This document shows, piece after piece, positions 56,152 to 64,000 of a stretch of 64,000 nt of DNA (positions within the stretch are counted from its first letter, which is position 1; each line of letters begins with the position of its first letter). The notes under the pieces were generated by a model that worked only from the letters and a program-made list of their open reading frames with translations, was not told the DNA's origin and did no database searches. Source of the stretch: Bradyrhizobium manausense (GTDB taxonomy: Bacteria > Pseudomonadota > Alphaproteobacteria > Rhizobiales > Xanthobacteraceae); the NCBI RefSeq assembly GCF_018130615.1, contig NZ_JAFCKB010000006.1, forward strand, positions 62,001-126,000. Reading direction: 5' to 3'. The translations under genes were made by a program, and so were the position numbers.

Positions 56152-57762
56152 TTAATGCCCGCCCCCGGCTTCGATACGTTCTGGCCTCGTGAGCATCAGC
56201 GCCGCGAGGAGCGCAACGATCTGCGAGACGCCAAGCAGATAGAAAGTGTCGCTGAAACCGAGGATGAAGGCCTGCTTCTGGATGATCTTGCCGATCGCGA
56301 CATAGGCATGGTGGGTGGCATCCATGCGGTCGATCACGCCATGGCTCATGAAATATTGCGTGAGTTGGTCGAGGCGAGTACGGGTGGCTTGCTCGAACAT
56401 CGAGACCGATTGCGTCAGGACGTTGGAATGATATTGCTCGCGTTTGGTCAGCAACGTCTGAAGGGCGGCAATGCCGATCGCGCCGCCGAGGTTACGCATC
56501 ATGTTGAACAAGGCGGACGCGGACCCGGCATTCTCGGGCTCGATTCCAGCGGTGGCCACCGCCGAGAGCGGCGCAAAGACGAGGGCCTGACCAAACGCGC
56601 GGACGACATTCGGCCAGAAAAGCTGATCAGCCGCGTAGTCGTTGGTCATGTAGATGTTCAGGAAGTTGGAGCCGCCGAAGAGCACAAAGCCGACTCCGAT
56701 CACGAGGCGCGGATCGAGCCGCTGCATTAGGCGAGGTACCAGCGGGATAAGCACGAGCTGCGGCAGGCCGGTCCATGCCAGCACCATGCCAATCTGCTCG
56801 GAGTTGTAGCCCTGGATGCGCGACAGGTAGACCGGCAGGACATAGACGGAGCCATACAGCGATACGCCCAGTAGAAAATTCGCCAGGACGCCGAAGCCGA
56901 AATTGCGCCGGAACAGGATGCGCAGGTTCAGCAGTGGCTTATTCACGGTCAGCTCGATCGCGAGGAATAGCGCCAGCGCAACCGCCGCGACTATCGCGAG
57001 CCGAACGATGAAAGGCGAGCCGAACCAGTCGTCCTTGTTGCCTTCTTCCAGCACCGTCTGAAGCGCCGCGAGCCCGATCGCCATCGTGGCGATGCCGGCC
57101 CAATCGCCTTCACGCAGCAGGCGCAGCCGCATGGGTGTCGCTTCGAGCGAGGCGTAGAGCATGGTGATCATGATCGCGCCCGGGACGACGTTGACGTAGA
57201 AGACGTACTCCCAGCCGAAGTTTTCAGTGAGATAGCCCCCGATGGTCGGCCCAATGGCCGGAGCGAAGGTCGCGGAAATCGCGAACATCGCCAGGCCGAT
57301 CGGCTGCTTCGCCTTCGGCAGCAGCGTAATGATGAGGGTAAACGCCATGGGAATGAGCACGCCGCCGGTAAAGCCCTGTACGGCGCGGAGCACGATCATC
57401 TGCGGCAGGTTCTGGGCGAGCGCGCAGGCTGCCGAGAACGCCAGGAAGAGGAAAGCGTTGGTGAGGAGGTAGGTGCGGACCGAGAACACCTGGGCAAGCC
57501 ACCCGCTCAGGGGGATCACGACGATCTCGGCGATCAGATAGGAGGTCGAGATCCACCCCCCATCATCGATGCCTGCGCCGATCCCGCCCTGAATGTTGGC
57601 AAGGGATGCATTGACGATCTGGATGTTGAGCACCGCCATGAAAGCGCCCAGCGTCGCTCCGCTCACCGCGAGCCAGGTTCTCGCCGAGACGGTGGGAGCC
57701 GCGGCTGGCGGCCCCGCTTCGCCAGCGGGGACGGCGTTGATGGTCGTTTGCAGTGTCGTCAT
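56152..57762 (-). CDS. DHA2-family (EmrB/QacA-type) MFS transporter
   Basis: 536 aa, fourteen predicted membrane segments. Motifs of the 14-TMS drug:H+ antiporter family include LAVSGATLGAFMAVLNIQIV (motif D1-like), STSYLIAEIVVIPLSGWLAQ, LRAVQGFTGGVLIPMAFTLI and GPTIGGYLTENFGWEYVFYV. It works with the membrane-fusion protein encoded 20 bp upstream in the same direction. Substrates could be organic solvents, fatty acids or phenolics, including acetone or other toxic products of the neighbouring decarboxylase (inference). Confidence 0.94.
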   Translation of the reverse strand: MTTLQTTINAVPAGEAGPPAAAPTVSARTWLAVSGATLGAFMAVLNIQIVNASLANIQGGIGAGIDDGGWISTSYLIAEIVVIPLSGWLAQVFSVRTYLLTNAFLFLAFSAACALAQNLPQMIVLRAVQGFTGGVLIPMAFTLIITLLPKAKQPIGLAMFAISATFAPAIGPTIGGYLTENFGWEYVFYVNVVPGAIMITMLYASLEATPMRLRLLREGDWAGIATMAIGLAALQTVLEEGNKDDWFGSPFIVRLAIVAAVALALFLAIELTVNKPLLNLRILFRRNFGFGVLANFLLGVSLYGSVYVLPVYLSRIQGYNSEQIGMVLAWTGLPQLVLIPLVPRLMQRLDPRLVIGVGFVLFGGSNFLNIYMTNDYAADQLFWPNVVRAFGQALVFAPLSAVATAGIEPENAGSASALFNMMRNLGGAIGIAALQTLLTKREQYHSNVLTQSVSMFEQATRTRLDQLTQYFMSHGVIDRMDATHHAYVAIGKIIQKQAFILGFSDTFYLLGVSQIVALLAALMLTRPERIEAGGGH

Positions 57763-57782
57763 GGCTGTCTGCCTACATTTCG

Positions 57783-58931
57783 TCAGCTGCGGGGCTTGCC
57801 CCCGCGTGACGCGAGCCGTTTCTCGGCCTCGCGCTCGGCGAGAACGGCCGACTTGGTGTTGACGGTCGGCTCCGCCGACATTCCGGGGCGCAGGAGGCCG
57901 TTCAGGCTCTGGTCGTCGAGCGCGATCTTCACCGGTACGCGCTGCACGATCTTGGTGAAGTTGCCGGTCGCGTTGTCAGGAGGCAGCAGGGCGAACTCCA
58001 GGCCGCTCGCTGGCGATAGGCTGTCGACATGGCCCTTCAGCTTCGTCGCATGGAAACTGTCGACGCGCAGCTCGACCGGCTGCCCATTGCGCACGTGCGT
58101 GAGTTGGGTCTCCTTGAAATTTGCGACCACATAGACCGCATTGAGCGGAACCACTGCCATGAGCTGCGTGCCCGCCTGGACATATTGGCCGACCCGCAAT
58201 GTGCGCGCGCCGACGGTGCCGTCGACCGGCGCCGTGATCCGCGTATAGGATACATTGAGGGTCGCCTGCTGCTCCAGCGCGCGAGCATGATCGAGCTGTG
58301 CGAGAGCCTGGGCGCGTTGAGTCGAGAGCACCTCAATCCTCTTGTTGGCGGCGATCAATCCCGCCTTGCCTTGCTGCAATTGTGCGATCAGCGAGCGCAA
58401 CGCTGCGTCGGTCTGTTGGGCCCGTTGAATGGTGCCCGCACCCGATTTCATGAGATCGTCATAGCGGGCGCGCTCTTGCTGGGCGAATTTCAGGTTGGCC
58501 TCGGTCGCGTCGACCTCGGCTGCCTGCTGTTGAATGAGCGGCTCCTGCAATTCGATCTGTGCGTTCAGATTTTTGACCGCGGCCTCGGATGCTGAGACAT
58601 CCGCCTTGGCTTGCTTCAACGCGGTCTTGAAATCGCGGTCGTCGATCCGCGCCAACACCTGGCCGGACTGCACCGGCTCGTTGTCCGCGACGAGAACCTC
58701 CGCGATGTAGCCGGAGACTTTGGGCGCGATGATCGTGGAGTCCGCCTTCACATAGGCGTCGTCGGTCGTCTCCAGATAGCGGCCGGCCGTGACATAATAG
58801 TGGCCGTAGACCGTAGCCCCGGCTACGCCGAGCGCGGCGGCGAGCGCGAGCGCGGCGCGCCGGATCGCCTGACGAGAAGGAGAATATTGGGCTTTGGTCT
58901 TTGGTTCGGAGGCGTAAGAAAGGGTCGACAT
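57783..58931 (-). CDS. HlyD/EmrA-family membrane fusion protein
   Basis: 382 aa from ATG 58931 (MSTLSYASEP). One N-terminal membrane segment (AALALAAALGVAGATVYG), then DDAYVKADSTIIAPKVSGYI lipoyl-like motif, a long coiled coil (about 110-220, rich in Gln and Ala) and the beta-barrel DGTVGARTLRVGQYVQAGTQ. It bridges the MFS pump to the periplasm/outer membrane. Part of a six-gene minus-strand run together with patatin, decarboxylase and dehydrogenases. No outer-membrane TolC gene is present. Confidence 0.94.
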   Translation of the reverse strand: MSTLSYASEPKTKAQYSPSRQAIRRAALALAAALGVAGATVYGHYYVTAGRYLETTDDAYVKADSTIIAPKVSGYIAEVLVADNEPVQSGQVLARIDDRDFKTALKQAKADVSASEAAVKNLNAQIELQEPLIQQQAAEVDATEANLKFAQQERARYDDLMKSGAGTIQRAQQTDAALRSLIAQLQQGKAGLIAANKRIEVLSTQRAQALAQLDHARALEQQATLNVSYTRITAPVDGTVGARTLRVGQYVQAGTQLMAVVPLNAVYVVANFKETQLTHVRNGQPVELRVDSFHATKLKGHVDSLSPASGLEFALLPPDNATGNFTKIVQRVPVKIALDDQSLNGLLRPGMSAEPTVNTKSAVLAEREAEKRLASRGGKPRS

Positions 58932-58965
58932 GGCTCTCTCCGGAAGCTGCGGGCGGCGCTGAGTC

Positions 58966-60141
58966 TCAATCACGACGATGGACGTCGTGGGTCACGATGC
59001 CGAGATCGGGAGATGGCGGGTCCAGGCGGCGTGGATCGGCCAGCGTGCGGCGAATGTCGTCGAGCCCGCTCTGCCAATGCGCGCGCATCGCGCTCAGCCC
59101 AAACTCGTAATCCCTCGAATGTCCCTCATGGATCTTGGTCTGATAGATCAGGTGAACGATATTGTAGGCGCGCTCGCGCGCCATCTCGGCGATGTCGCGG
59201 ATCTCCGGATCTCGTTTCTCGGCTTCCGGCAGCTTCTCGATCGTCCGCTGCAGGGCCCGACGCATCTTCTGCATCCGCAGGACCTGATCGGTCACGTTGC
59301 GGGTTCGGCTGGAATACTGGATGTCCTTTTGGCGGCTCGAAACCTCCATCATGTCGTAGGGAACGCGGCCCCTGGCCGACCAGAGATCGATCTGGAACGT
59401 CAGCGTGTCACGAGGCTCGCCAGACAGGACGCGGGAAAGAGGCGTGTTCGACACCACACCGCCGTCCCAATAGTGCTCTCCTTCGATTTCGACGGCGGGG
59501 AATCCGGGCGGCAGCGCGCCGGACGCCATGAAATGCTTCGGCCCCAGCCGACGTTCGTCGGTGTCGAAATAGATCAAATTGCCGGTGCGGACGTTGACTG
59601 CGCCGACGCTGACGCGCATCTCGCCCGAGTTCAGCCGGTCGAAGTCGACGAACCGTTCCAGCGTCTGTTGCAGTGGTGCCGTATCGTAAAAGCTGGTCGC
59701 GGCGTTACCCGAGAAGGGCGACCAGAGCGGCGAGGGGAAACGCGGCTTGAAGAAGCCGGGCTGGCCCTGGACCAACGCCCTCGCTGCCGCCAGCGCGTTG
59801 CGGATCGAGGTGATGTCGAACGCAAAAGGTAAGGCGTTGGCCAGTCCTTCGCCTGCGGGCCATTCGATCGAAAACGCGCAGATGGTCTCCCAGAACTCTC
59901 GCAGCCGCCGCACGCGCTCGCCTTCAGGCGAGCCTGCGATGATGGCGGTGTTTAGGGCTCCGATCGAAATTCCGGCCAACCAGTTTGGCCGGATGCCGGC
60001 CTCGTGCAAGCCTTCGTAGACCCCGGCCTGATAGGCGCCGAGAGCTCCGCCGCCTTGTAGGACCAGGGCAACCACGTCATAGGGCAGCGGCCTCGATTGT
60101 TGCGACACAGGCATGTTTGGCTCGCGCGTGACCTTAAGCAT
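58966..60141 (-). CDS. Patatin-like phospholipase family protein with DUF3734-type C-terminus
   Basis: 391 aa from ATG 60141 (GGGAGA upstream). Patatin signatures: oxyanion loop VLQGGGALGAYQAGVYEGLH, nucleophile elbow AGISIGALNTAIIAG and catalytic Asp in YWDGGVVSNTPLSRVLSG, complete. The C-terminal 130 residues (about 260-391) are helical and of the DUF3734 kind. Proteins of this group occur next to 3-hydroxybutyrate dehydrogenase and acetoacetate decarboxylase; some have been discussed as PHB-related esterases. It begins 32 bp after the decarboxylase stop. Confidence 0.92.
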   Translation of the reverse strand: MLKVTREPNMPVSQQSRPLPYDVVALVLQGGGALGAYQAGVYEGLHEAGIRPNWLAGISIGALNTAIIAGSPEGERVRRLREFWETICAFSIEWPAGEGLANALPFAFDITSIRNALAAARALVQGQPGFFKPRFPSPLWSPFSGNAATSFYDTAPLQQTLERFVDFDRLNSGEMRVSVGAVNVRTGNLIYFDTDERRLGPKHFMASGALPPGFPAVEIEGEHYWDGGVVSNTPLSRVLSGEPRDTLTFQIDLWSARGRVPYDMMEVSSRQKDIQYSSRTRNVTDQVLRMQKMRRALQRTIEKLPEAEKRDPEIRDIAEMARERAYNIVHLIYQTKIHEGHSRDYEFGLSAMRAHWQSGLDDIRRTLADPRRLDPPSPDLGIVTHDVHRRD

Positions 60142-60172
60142 TTCGAATCTCCCGACGTTGCGGCTGATCTGA

Positions 60173-60973
60173 TCAGCCGGCGTTTGCCTCAATGAGGATT
60201 TCGGATCTGGATCTGGGTTGCCGTGCGGTCGCCTCGGGCGACAGGTAGTCGTGGACCACGGTGCCGAGACCGAGCGTCAGGTCGGCCACGAGGTGTTTGG
60301 CCGACAGCACCTGCAGAACCGGAAGTTCGGCGACGGGCGCCAGGGCATGCGAATGCAGGTCCAGCGCCGCCGGCCCGGTCCAGGCGCCTTTCACGGTGAT
60401 GTCTTCGAGGTGGTAACGGACCAGTTCGCAGATGCGCGCTGAGCCATCGACATGCGGCAGGATCTTGAGCAGGAAATTGGGCGCAGTGAGCCTCCTGGCC
60501 TCGGCGTCGATGTCGAGGGCGCGGTGTTTGTAACCCATGGTGCCGGTTGCGATGCGCACCGAGCCGTAGTTCAAGGTGCCGACCAGCGTATCGATCTCGA
60601 CCGCAAGCTTTGGCTGCGCCAGCTTCTTTGGAAATCCCCACAGCTCCCGCCCGCCGGCGATGGGCGGATGATCATTGAGGAACATCTGATGGGTAAAGCT
60701 GCCAACCTGCCCCTGATAAGACACCGGGATGACCTGGCCGCTTTCGGTGTAGTCGCCGAACCCTGTTGAGTCAGGCATGCGGATGAATTCGTAGTTCACC
60801 ACCGGCTCGGTCACCTCGAGCGGCGCCGGTACGATCCGACGCAACGCCTCGGGATCCGTCCGGTACTGGATGATGAAGTATTCGCGGTTGACGAAGCGGT
60901 AGGGACCCGGCGGAAAAGCTGGATTGGTCAGCGGCATGGCGAACGCCGTCGTGCGCACGGTCTCGGGTTTCAT
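60173..60973 (-). CDS. adc: Acetoacetate decarboxylase
   Basis: 266 aa, ADC family. The catalytic Schiff-base lysine is in [20 protein letters not shown]; the glutamate-containing segment is [20 protein letters not shown] and [14 protein letters not shown] follows. It decarboxylates acetoacetate to acetone and CO2, so with 3-hydroxybutyrate dehydrogenase a PHB monomer can be converted to acetone. The first gene of the minus-strand run; upstream it abuts the flavoprotein gene after about 80 bp. Confidence 0.92.
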   Translation of the reverse strand: MKPETVRTTAFAMPLTNPAFPPGPYRFVNREYFIIQYRTDPEALRRIVPAPLEVTEPVVNYEFIRMPDSTGFGDYTESGQVIPVSYQGQVGSFTHQMFLNDHPPIAGGRELWGFPKKLAQPKLAVEIDTLVGTLNYGSVRIATGTMGYKHRALDIDAEARRLTAPNFLLKILPHVDGSARICELVRYHLEDITVKGAWTGPAALDLHSHALAPVAELPVLQVLSAKHLVADLTLGLGTVVHDYLSPEATARQPRSRSEILIEANAG

Positions 60974-61051
60974 CGGGGGTGGCTCCAGTTTGGTCGATGG
61001 CGAGGGAGCCGCGCTTCCAGGTCGGAAGCGCGGCCGTATCTCTCGACGGTC

Positions 61052-62257
61052 TCAGACCTCGGTGACGTGCTCGGGATCGGCAGACGCGAGTGCGGCGGCA
61101 CGCTCGGCCCGCGGCGGGTAGATCCACACAGTGTTGATCTCGTGCTTGGTCTTCTTGGCGACGTCGCCGATCATCTCGACCTTCCGTTCCCAGCCGCGCG
61201 TGAAGACCGCGCCAGCCTCGCCAAGGTCGAGGCATGTGACGTAGGCTTTCTGGTGGTACGGCTTGGTCGGGACGCCAAGGAGCTCGGCAGCGGCATTGTT
61301 GCCGGCGAAGGCGCCCATTCGGGTGGCGTGTTGGCAGGACATCAAGGCAAAGTTGCCGGCGTCGTCGCACGCAGCCTTCGCGGCATCGCCGGTTGCAAAG
61401 ACGCCGGGCACCGATGTCACACGCAGATCCTGATCGACCAGGAGTCGGCCAGAATTGTCGCGCTCGGCCGGGATCTGCTGGGTCAACGGCGCTGCGCGAA
61501 TGCCCGCCGCCCAGACCACGGTCTCCGCTTCGATGCGCTCACCGTTCGAAAGCGTGACGCCGGTTTCATTGAGCGAACTGACGCCGGCGCCGACCCGGGT
61601 CTCCACGCCGAGCTTGCGGAGGGCGTCCTCGATGACGGGACGGGGGCCTGCGCCCATGTCGGGAGCGATCGCGCCGTTGCGCTCGACGATGATCACCCGC
61701 GGCCTCGTTTCCTTGCCGAGGATGGCACGAAGTCGCCCGGGCATCTCGGTGGCGGCTTCGATGCCGGTGAAGCCGCCGCCGGCAACGACGATGGTGTCGC
61801 GTCCGTTTCTGGCCGGCCTGTCGGCCAGGCTGTGCAGATGCCTGTCGAGGGCGATCGCATCATCGAGCGAGTCGACACTGAAACCATGCTCGGCAAGGCC
61901 TGGAATATTCGGGCGGAAAAGCCGGCTGCCGGTGGCGACGACCAGTCGGTCATAGGAGAGCGTCTTTCGGGTGCCCGCTGCGGTCGAAACCTGCACCATG
62001 CGGGACTTGGTATCGATCGTTTCCGCGCTGCCTTGCACGTAGACGACGTCGATGGACTTGAGTACGTCCAGCAAGGGCGCGGTCAGCGTTTCCGGCTTCG
62101 CTTCGTAGAGCCGCGGGCGAACCACCAGTGTGGGTTCCGGTGCGATCAGGGCGATCTCGAGTTCGTCGGGCGAGGCGCCCTGGATGTCGCGCAGGCGGGC
62201 AGCTGAAAGTGCGGCGTACATGCCGGCGAAGCCGGCTCCGATGATGACTAGTCGCAT
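61052..62257 (-). CDS. NAD(P)/FAD-dependent oxidoreductase, NDH-2-like
   Basis: 401 aa from ATG 62257 (GAGGAG upstream). FAD loop MRLVIIGAGFAGMYAALSAA, second nucleotide loop DTIVVAGGGFTGIEAATEMP (NAD(P)H binding), and FAD end motif GVFATGDAAKAACDDAGNFA. Type II NADH dehydrogenase/ferredoxin reductase-like family. There is no C-terminal membrane anchor typical of NDH-2, so it may pass electrons to a soluble acceptor. Regulation by the adjacent AraC-like genes is possible. Confidence 0.92.
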   Translation of the reverse strand: MRLVIIGAGFAGMYAALSAARLRDIQGASPDELEIALIAPEPTLVVRPRLYEAKPETLTAPLLDVLKSIDVVYVQGSAETIDTKSRMVQVSTAAGTRKTLSYDRLVVATGSRLFRPNIPGLAEHGFSVDSLDDAIALDRHLHSLADRPARNGRDTIVVAGGGFTGIEAATEMPGRLRAILGKETRPRVIIVERNGAIAPDMGAGPRPVIEDALRKLGVETRVGAGVSSLNETGVTLSNGERIEAETVVWAAGIRAAPLTQQIPAERDNSGRLLVDQDLRVTSVPGVFATGDAAKAACDDAGNFALMSCQHATRMGAFAGNNAAAELLGVPTKPYHQKAYVTCLDLGEAGAVFTRGWERKVEMIGDVAKKTKHEINTVWIYPPRAERAAALASADPEHVTEV

Positions 62258-62367
62258 GTGGTCTTCTCCTCTGGTTGATCTTCGCGCATAGGCGCGTCGC
62301 CGCCGCCGCTGTGCTTGCGGTTTGGTGTGGTCGTCGACGCGAAGACGTGAAACGAAATCGTTAGGTT

Positions 62368-62655
62368 TTAAGGGGAGGGGCAACTCGACATCGATGTGGC
62401 CCATCGCCGGCGAAAGAAGAGCGGCTCGGTAGCATTTGGGCCGCCCCAGTTGGCATAGGGAAGGCGTGTGTCATCGGTGGTCATGACGGACAGCACTGGG
62501 GTCGTCGTTTGCAGGGACCGCGGTGGGATTTCCACTTCCTCGCCGGTTGCAGAAGTGAAGCGAACCGCCAAGGAGAGTCCATACATGATTGTCGTTGCAG
62601 CGAGCCTCCGCCGCGGAGGGATTACGAGGAGGCTGACGAAGGTCTTCGAGGTCAT
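62368..62655 (-). CDS. Small uncharacterised protein (possible)
   Basis: 95 aa, with GGAG about 7 nt before ATG. Middle part YGLSLAVRFTSATGEEVEIP and VMTTDDTRLPYANWGG is balanced in composition, while the end is Arg/Ser-rich. No family or membrane segment recognised. It is between the flavoprotein and AraC-type genes, all on the minus strand. It may be a non-coding frame. Confidence 0.35.
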   Translation of the reverse strand: MTSKTFVSLLVIPPRRRLAATTIMYGLSLAVRFTSATGEEVEIPPRSLQTTTPVLSVMTTDDTRLPYANWGGPNATEPLFFRRRWATSMSSCPSP

Positions 62656-62757
62656 CGCTTGTCTCCGTCTGTTGGGAGCGTTAGGGACCTTGACTGTCTA
62701 GCGGATCGAATCTGCTGCTGCGCCAGCGCGATTGCGGTGCCTGTAGAGCAATTGCTG

Positions 62758-63708
62758 CTACCGCATGCGCCGTCGCCAATCACTTGGCGTTTCGCCGGTC
62801 AATTTCTTGAACGCCGCAGCGAACGCAGTCTGCGAAGCGTAGCCAAGCTGTCCGGCGATCGCCGCGATCGATGCGTCCGTATCGCGCAGCATGTTCATGG
62901 CTTGGTCGAGCCGTTGTTGGCGCAGCCAGGCATGAGGCGAAAGCCCGGTACTTTCCTTAAACGCACGACAGAAGTGGAATCGCGAGAGCCCTGCATCCGA
63001 TGCCAGCACCGCGAGAGACACGTCAGTGTCGCTGTCCGAGCGCAGACGTTCGATCGCCCGTCGCAGAGCATGTGGCGACAGCCCGCCCATGACCAGCTTG
63101 AACGTGGATGGCTCGCCGGTGTGCTCAGCAAGGATGCGTGTGGCCAGAACATCCGTCAGTTGCTGCCTGAACAGGTGATCCAAGGCCGCGTTGCCCTCCA
63201 GCACGTCCGCCGCACTCATCAGCAACCCCGATACGACCGGGTCTGGATGCCCCGTTCGTTCGAGAAGATCGCCAGGAGTAGGCGTGTTGGCCTCGTGAGC
63301 AATGCGTGCGAGCGCGGCCTGCGGAAGATAGAGTTGGATCACATCGACAAAGCCAGGAATATCCCATCTGGCGCTTGAACCGGCCGGTATGATCGTCACA
63401 ACTCCGGACCGCGCCGTCCCAATCGCGACCGATTTCCCATTGCGCCTCTCGAGCCGTTGAACGCCTGTCGGGTAAGTCATGATCACGTGGTCGGTCATGG
63501 GCTCGACCACGTCATGCAGAGCCCCATGCTTCCAGTGCGCGATGGCGCCGTTGGAAGGGTCCGAAGCCATTTGAAGCGGTGCGGTCTTGAGGACGCGCGC
63601 CATCTCCACGTCGGCGCGGCGCCGCTCGACGCTCGAAGAGGCATCGTGGCCCGCGCCGGGAGCGACGAGCAAAGCCTCCAAAGGATCCTGCGGGATTGGT
63701 CTGGTCAT
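62758..63708 (-). CDS. AraC family transcriptional regulator (copy 1)
   Basis: 316 aa from ATG 63708. N-terminal cupin-like region (SGVVTIIPAGSSARWDIPGF, VIQLYLPQAALARIAHEA) and a C-terminal pair of helix-turn-helices: ASDAGLSRFHFCRAFKESTG, LSPHAWLRQQRLDQAMNML and IAAIAGQLGYASQTAFAAAF KKLTGETPSDWRRR. It probably controls the flavoprotein gene downstream. The C-terminus is nearly identical to that of the next gene upstream, so the two are tandem paralogues. Confidence 0.92.
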   Translation of the reverse strand: MTRPIPQDPLEALLVAPGAGHDASSSVERRRADVEMARVLKTAPLQMASDPSNGAIAHWKHGALHDVVEPMTDHVIMTYPTGVQRLERRNGKSVAIGTARSGVVTIIPAGSSARWDIPGFVDVIQLYLPQAALARIAHEANTPTPGDLLERTGHPDPVVSGLLMSAADVLEGNAALDHLFRQQLTDVLATRILAEHTGEPSTFKLVMGGLSPHALRRAIERLRSDSDTDVSLAVLASDAGLSRFHFCRAFKESTGLSPHAWLRQQRLDQAMNMLRDTDASIAAIAGQLGYASQTAFAAAFKKLTGETPSDWRRRMR

Positions 63709-63758
63709 GGAGCTGTCTCGCCTTCCGAGGCAGGTCATCAACAGCGGGAGGGGTTTCG

Positions 63759-64000
63759 CTAACGCACGCGTCGTCGCCAATCGCTCGGCGTCTCCCCGGT
63801 CAGTCGCCTGAACGCCGCCGCGAAGGCCGTCTGGGACGCGTAGCCAAGCTCCATCGCCACCGATACGACGGATGCATCCGTGTCGCGCAACAGGTTCATG
63901 GACTGCTCGAGCCGGTGTTGCCGCAACCAGGCAAGTGGCGAAAGTCCGGTGCTTTCCTTGAACGCGCGGCAGAAGTGAAAGCGCGACAGCCCGGCGTCGG
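63759..64000 (-). CDS. AraC family transcriptional regulator (copy 2, 3' part only)
   Basis: About 80 C-terminal codons are visible; the start lies beyond the right edge. The frame ends in TGETPSDWRRRVR at 63759 and includes FHFCRAFKESTGLSPLAWLR and ASQTAFAAAFRRLTGE. It matches copy 1 closely except for scattered substitutions. The stop is 51 bp upstream of the copy 1 start. Confidence 0.85.
   Translation of the reverse strand, partial: DAGLSRFHFCRAFKESTGLSPLAWLRQHRLEQSMNLLRDTDASVVSVAMELGYASQTAFAAAFRRLTGETPSDWRRRVR

Noticed and set aside
1-64000. tRNA, rRNA, CRISPR array, complete insertion sequence or anti-phage defence system
   Set aside because: None could be recognised by eye on either strand. 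Short RNA genes without clear landmarks could have been missed.

Overview
The window is a GC-rich alphaproteobacterial chromosome segment, most likely from Bradyrhizobium or a close relative. The pointers are FixK/FNR-type TTGA-N6-TCAA boxes, poly-3-hydroxybutyrate-type carbon metabolism, an ABC_sub_bind-like sensor kinase, a rhizobial tad pilus locus and codon use strongly biased to G/C in third positions. The genus is inferred; no rRNA, tRNA, CRISPR array, intact insertion sequence or prophage was seen.

0-18 kb: a membrane histidine kinase (cut by the left edge), an envelope operon (DUF3300 with a C-terminal S74-like chaperone/autoprotease domain, DUF2950 and a small exported protein), a GNAT acetyltransferase, the operon DUF3141-pta-ackA-fabI, a CoA-transferase/MaoC operon, and several alpha/beta hydrolases. 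Four good FixK-type boxes (2028, 5790, 13088, 14695) lie 61-68 bp upstream of the start codons of five transcription units. This suggests one low-oxygen acyl-CoA/acyl-phosphate/PHA regulon.

18-27.5 kb: a sugar or sugar-acid catabolic cluster. It holds a 2-hydroxyacid dehydrogenase, an SDR, a 3-hydroxyisobutyrate-dehydrogenase-like enzyme, an SMP-30 lactonase, a small ferredoxin-fold protein, an RbsABC-like ABC importer and a LacI regulator. Three near-identical palindromes (TGTTATCGATAACA type) overlap the candidate promoters.

27.5-44 kb: a stand-alone pilus N-domain protein and a sterol-desaturase-like protein lead into a complete tad/Flp pilus locus (flp, flp, cpaA, cpaB, cpaE, cpaF, tadB, tadC, a membrane methyltransferase, tadE, tadG, tadE, cpaC, lipoprotein, tadD). 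A sigma-54-like promoter precedes flp. Two unknown genes and a decayed nucleotide-sugar epimerase fragment follow.

44.5-54 kb: a one-directional catabolic island: TRAP transporter, FMN alpha-hydroxyacid oxidase, NtaA/SnaA-type FMN monooxygenase, LigI-like amidohydrolase, LysR regulator, flavin reductase fused to a MarR-like domain, and an RraA/aldolase-like protein. It looks like an uncharacterised pathway for an organic acid or heteroatom-containing compound.

54.5-64 kb: a ketone-body/PHB-turnover cluster (an SDR lacking the catalytic Tyr, 3-hydroxybutyrate dehydrogenase, EmrAB-type efflux pump, patatin-like protein, acetoacetate decarboxylase), then an NDH-2-like flavoprotein and two tandem AraC-family regulators, the second cut by the right edge.
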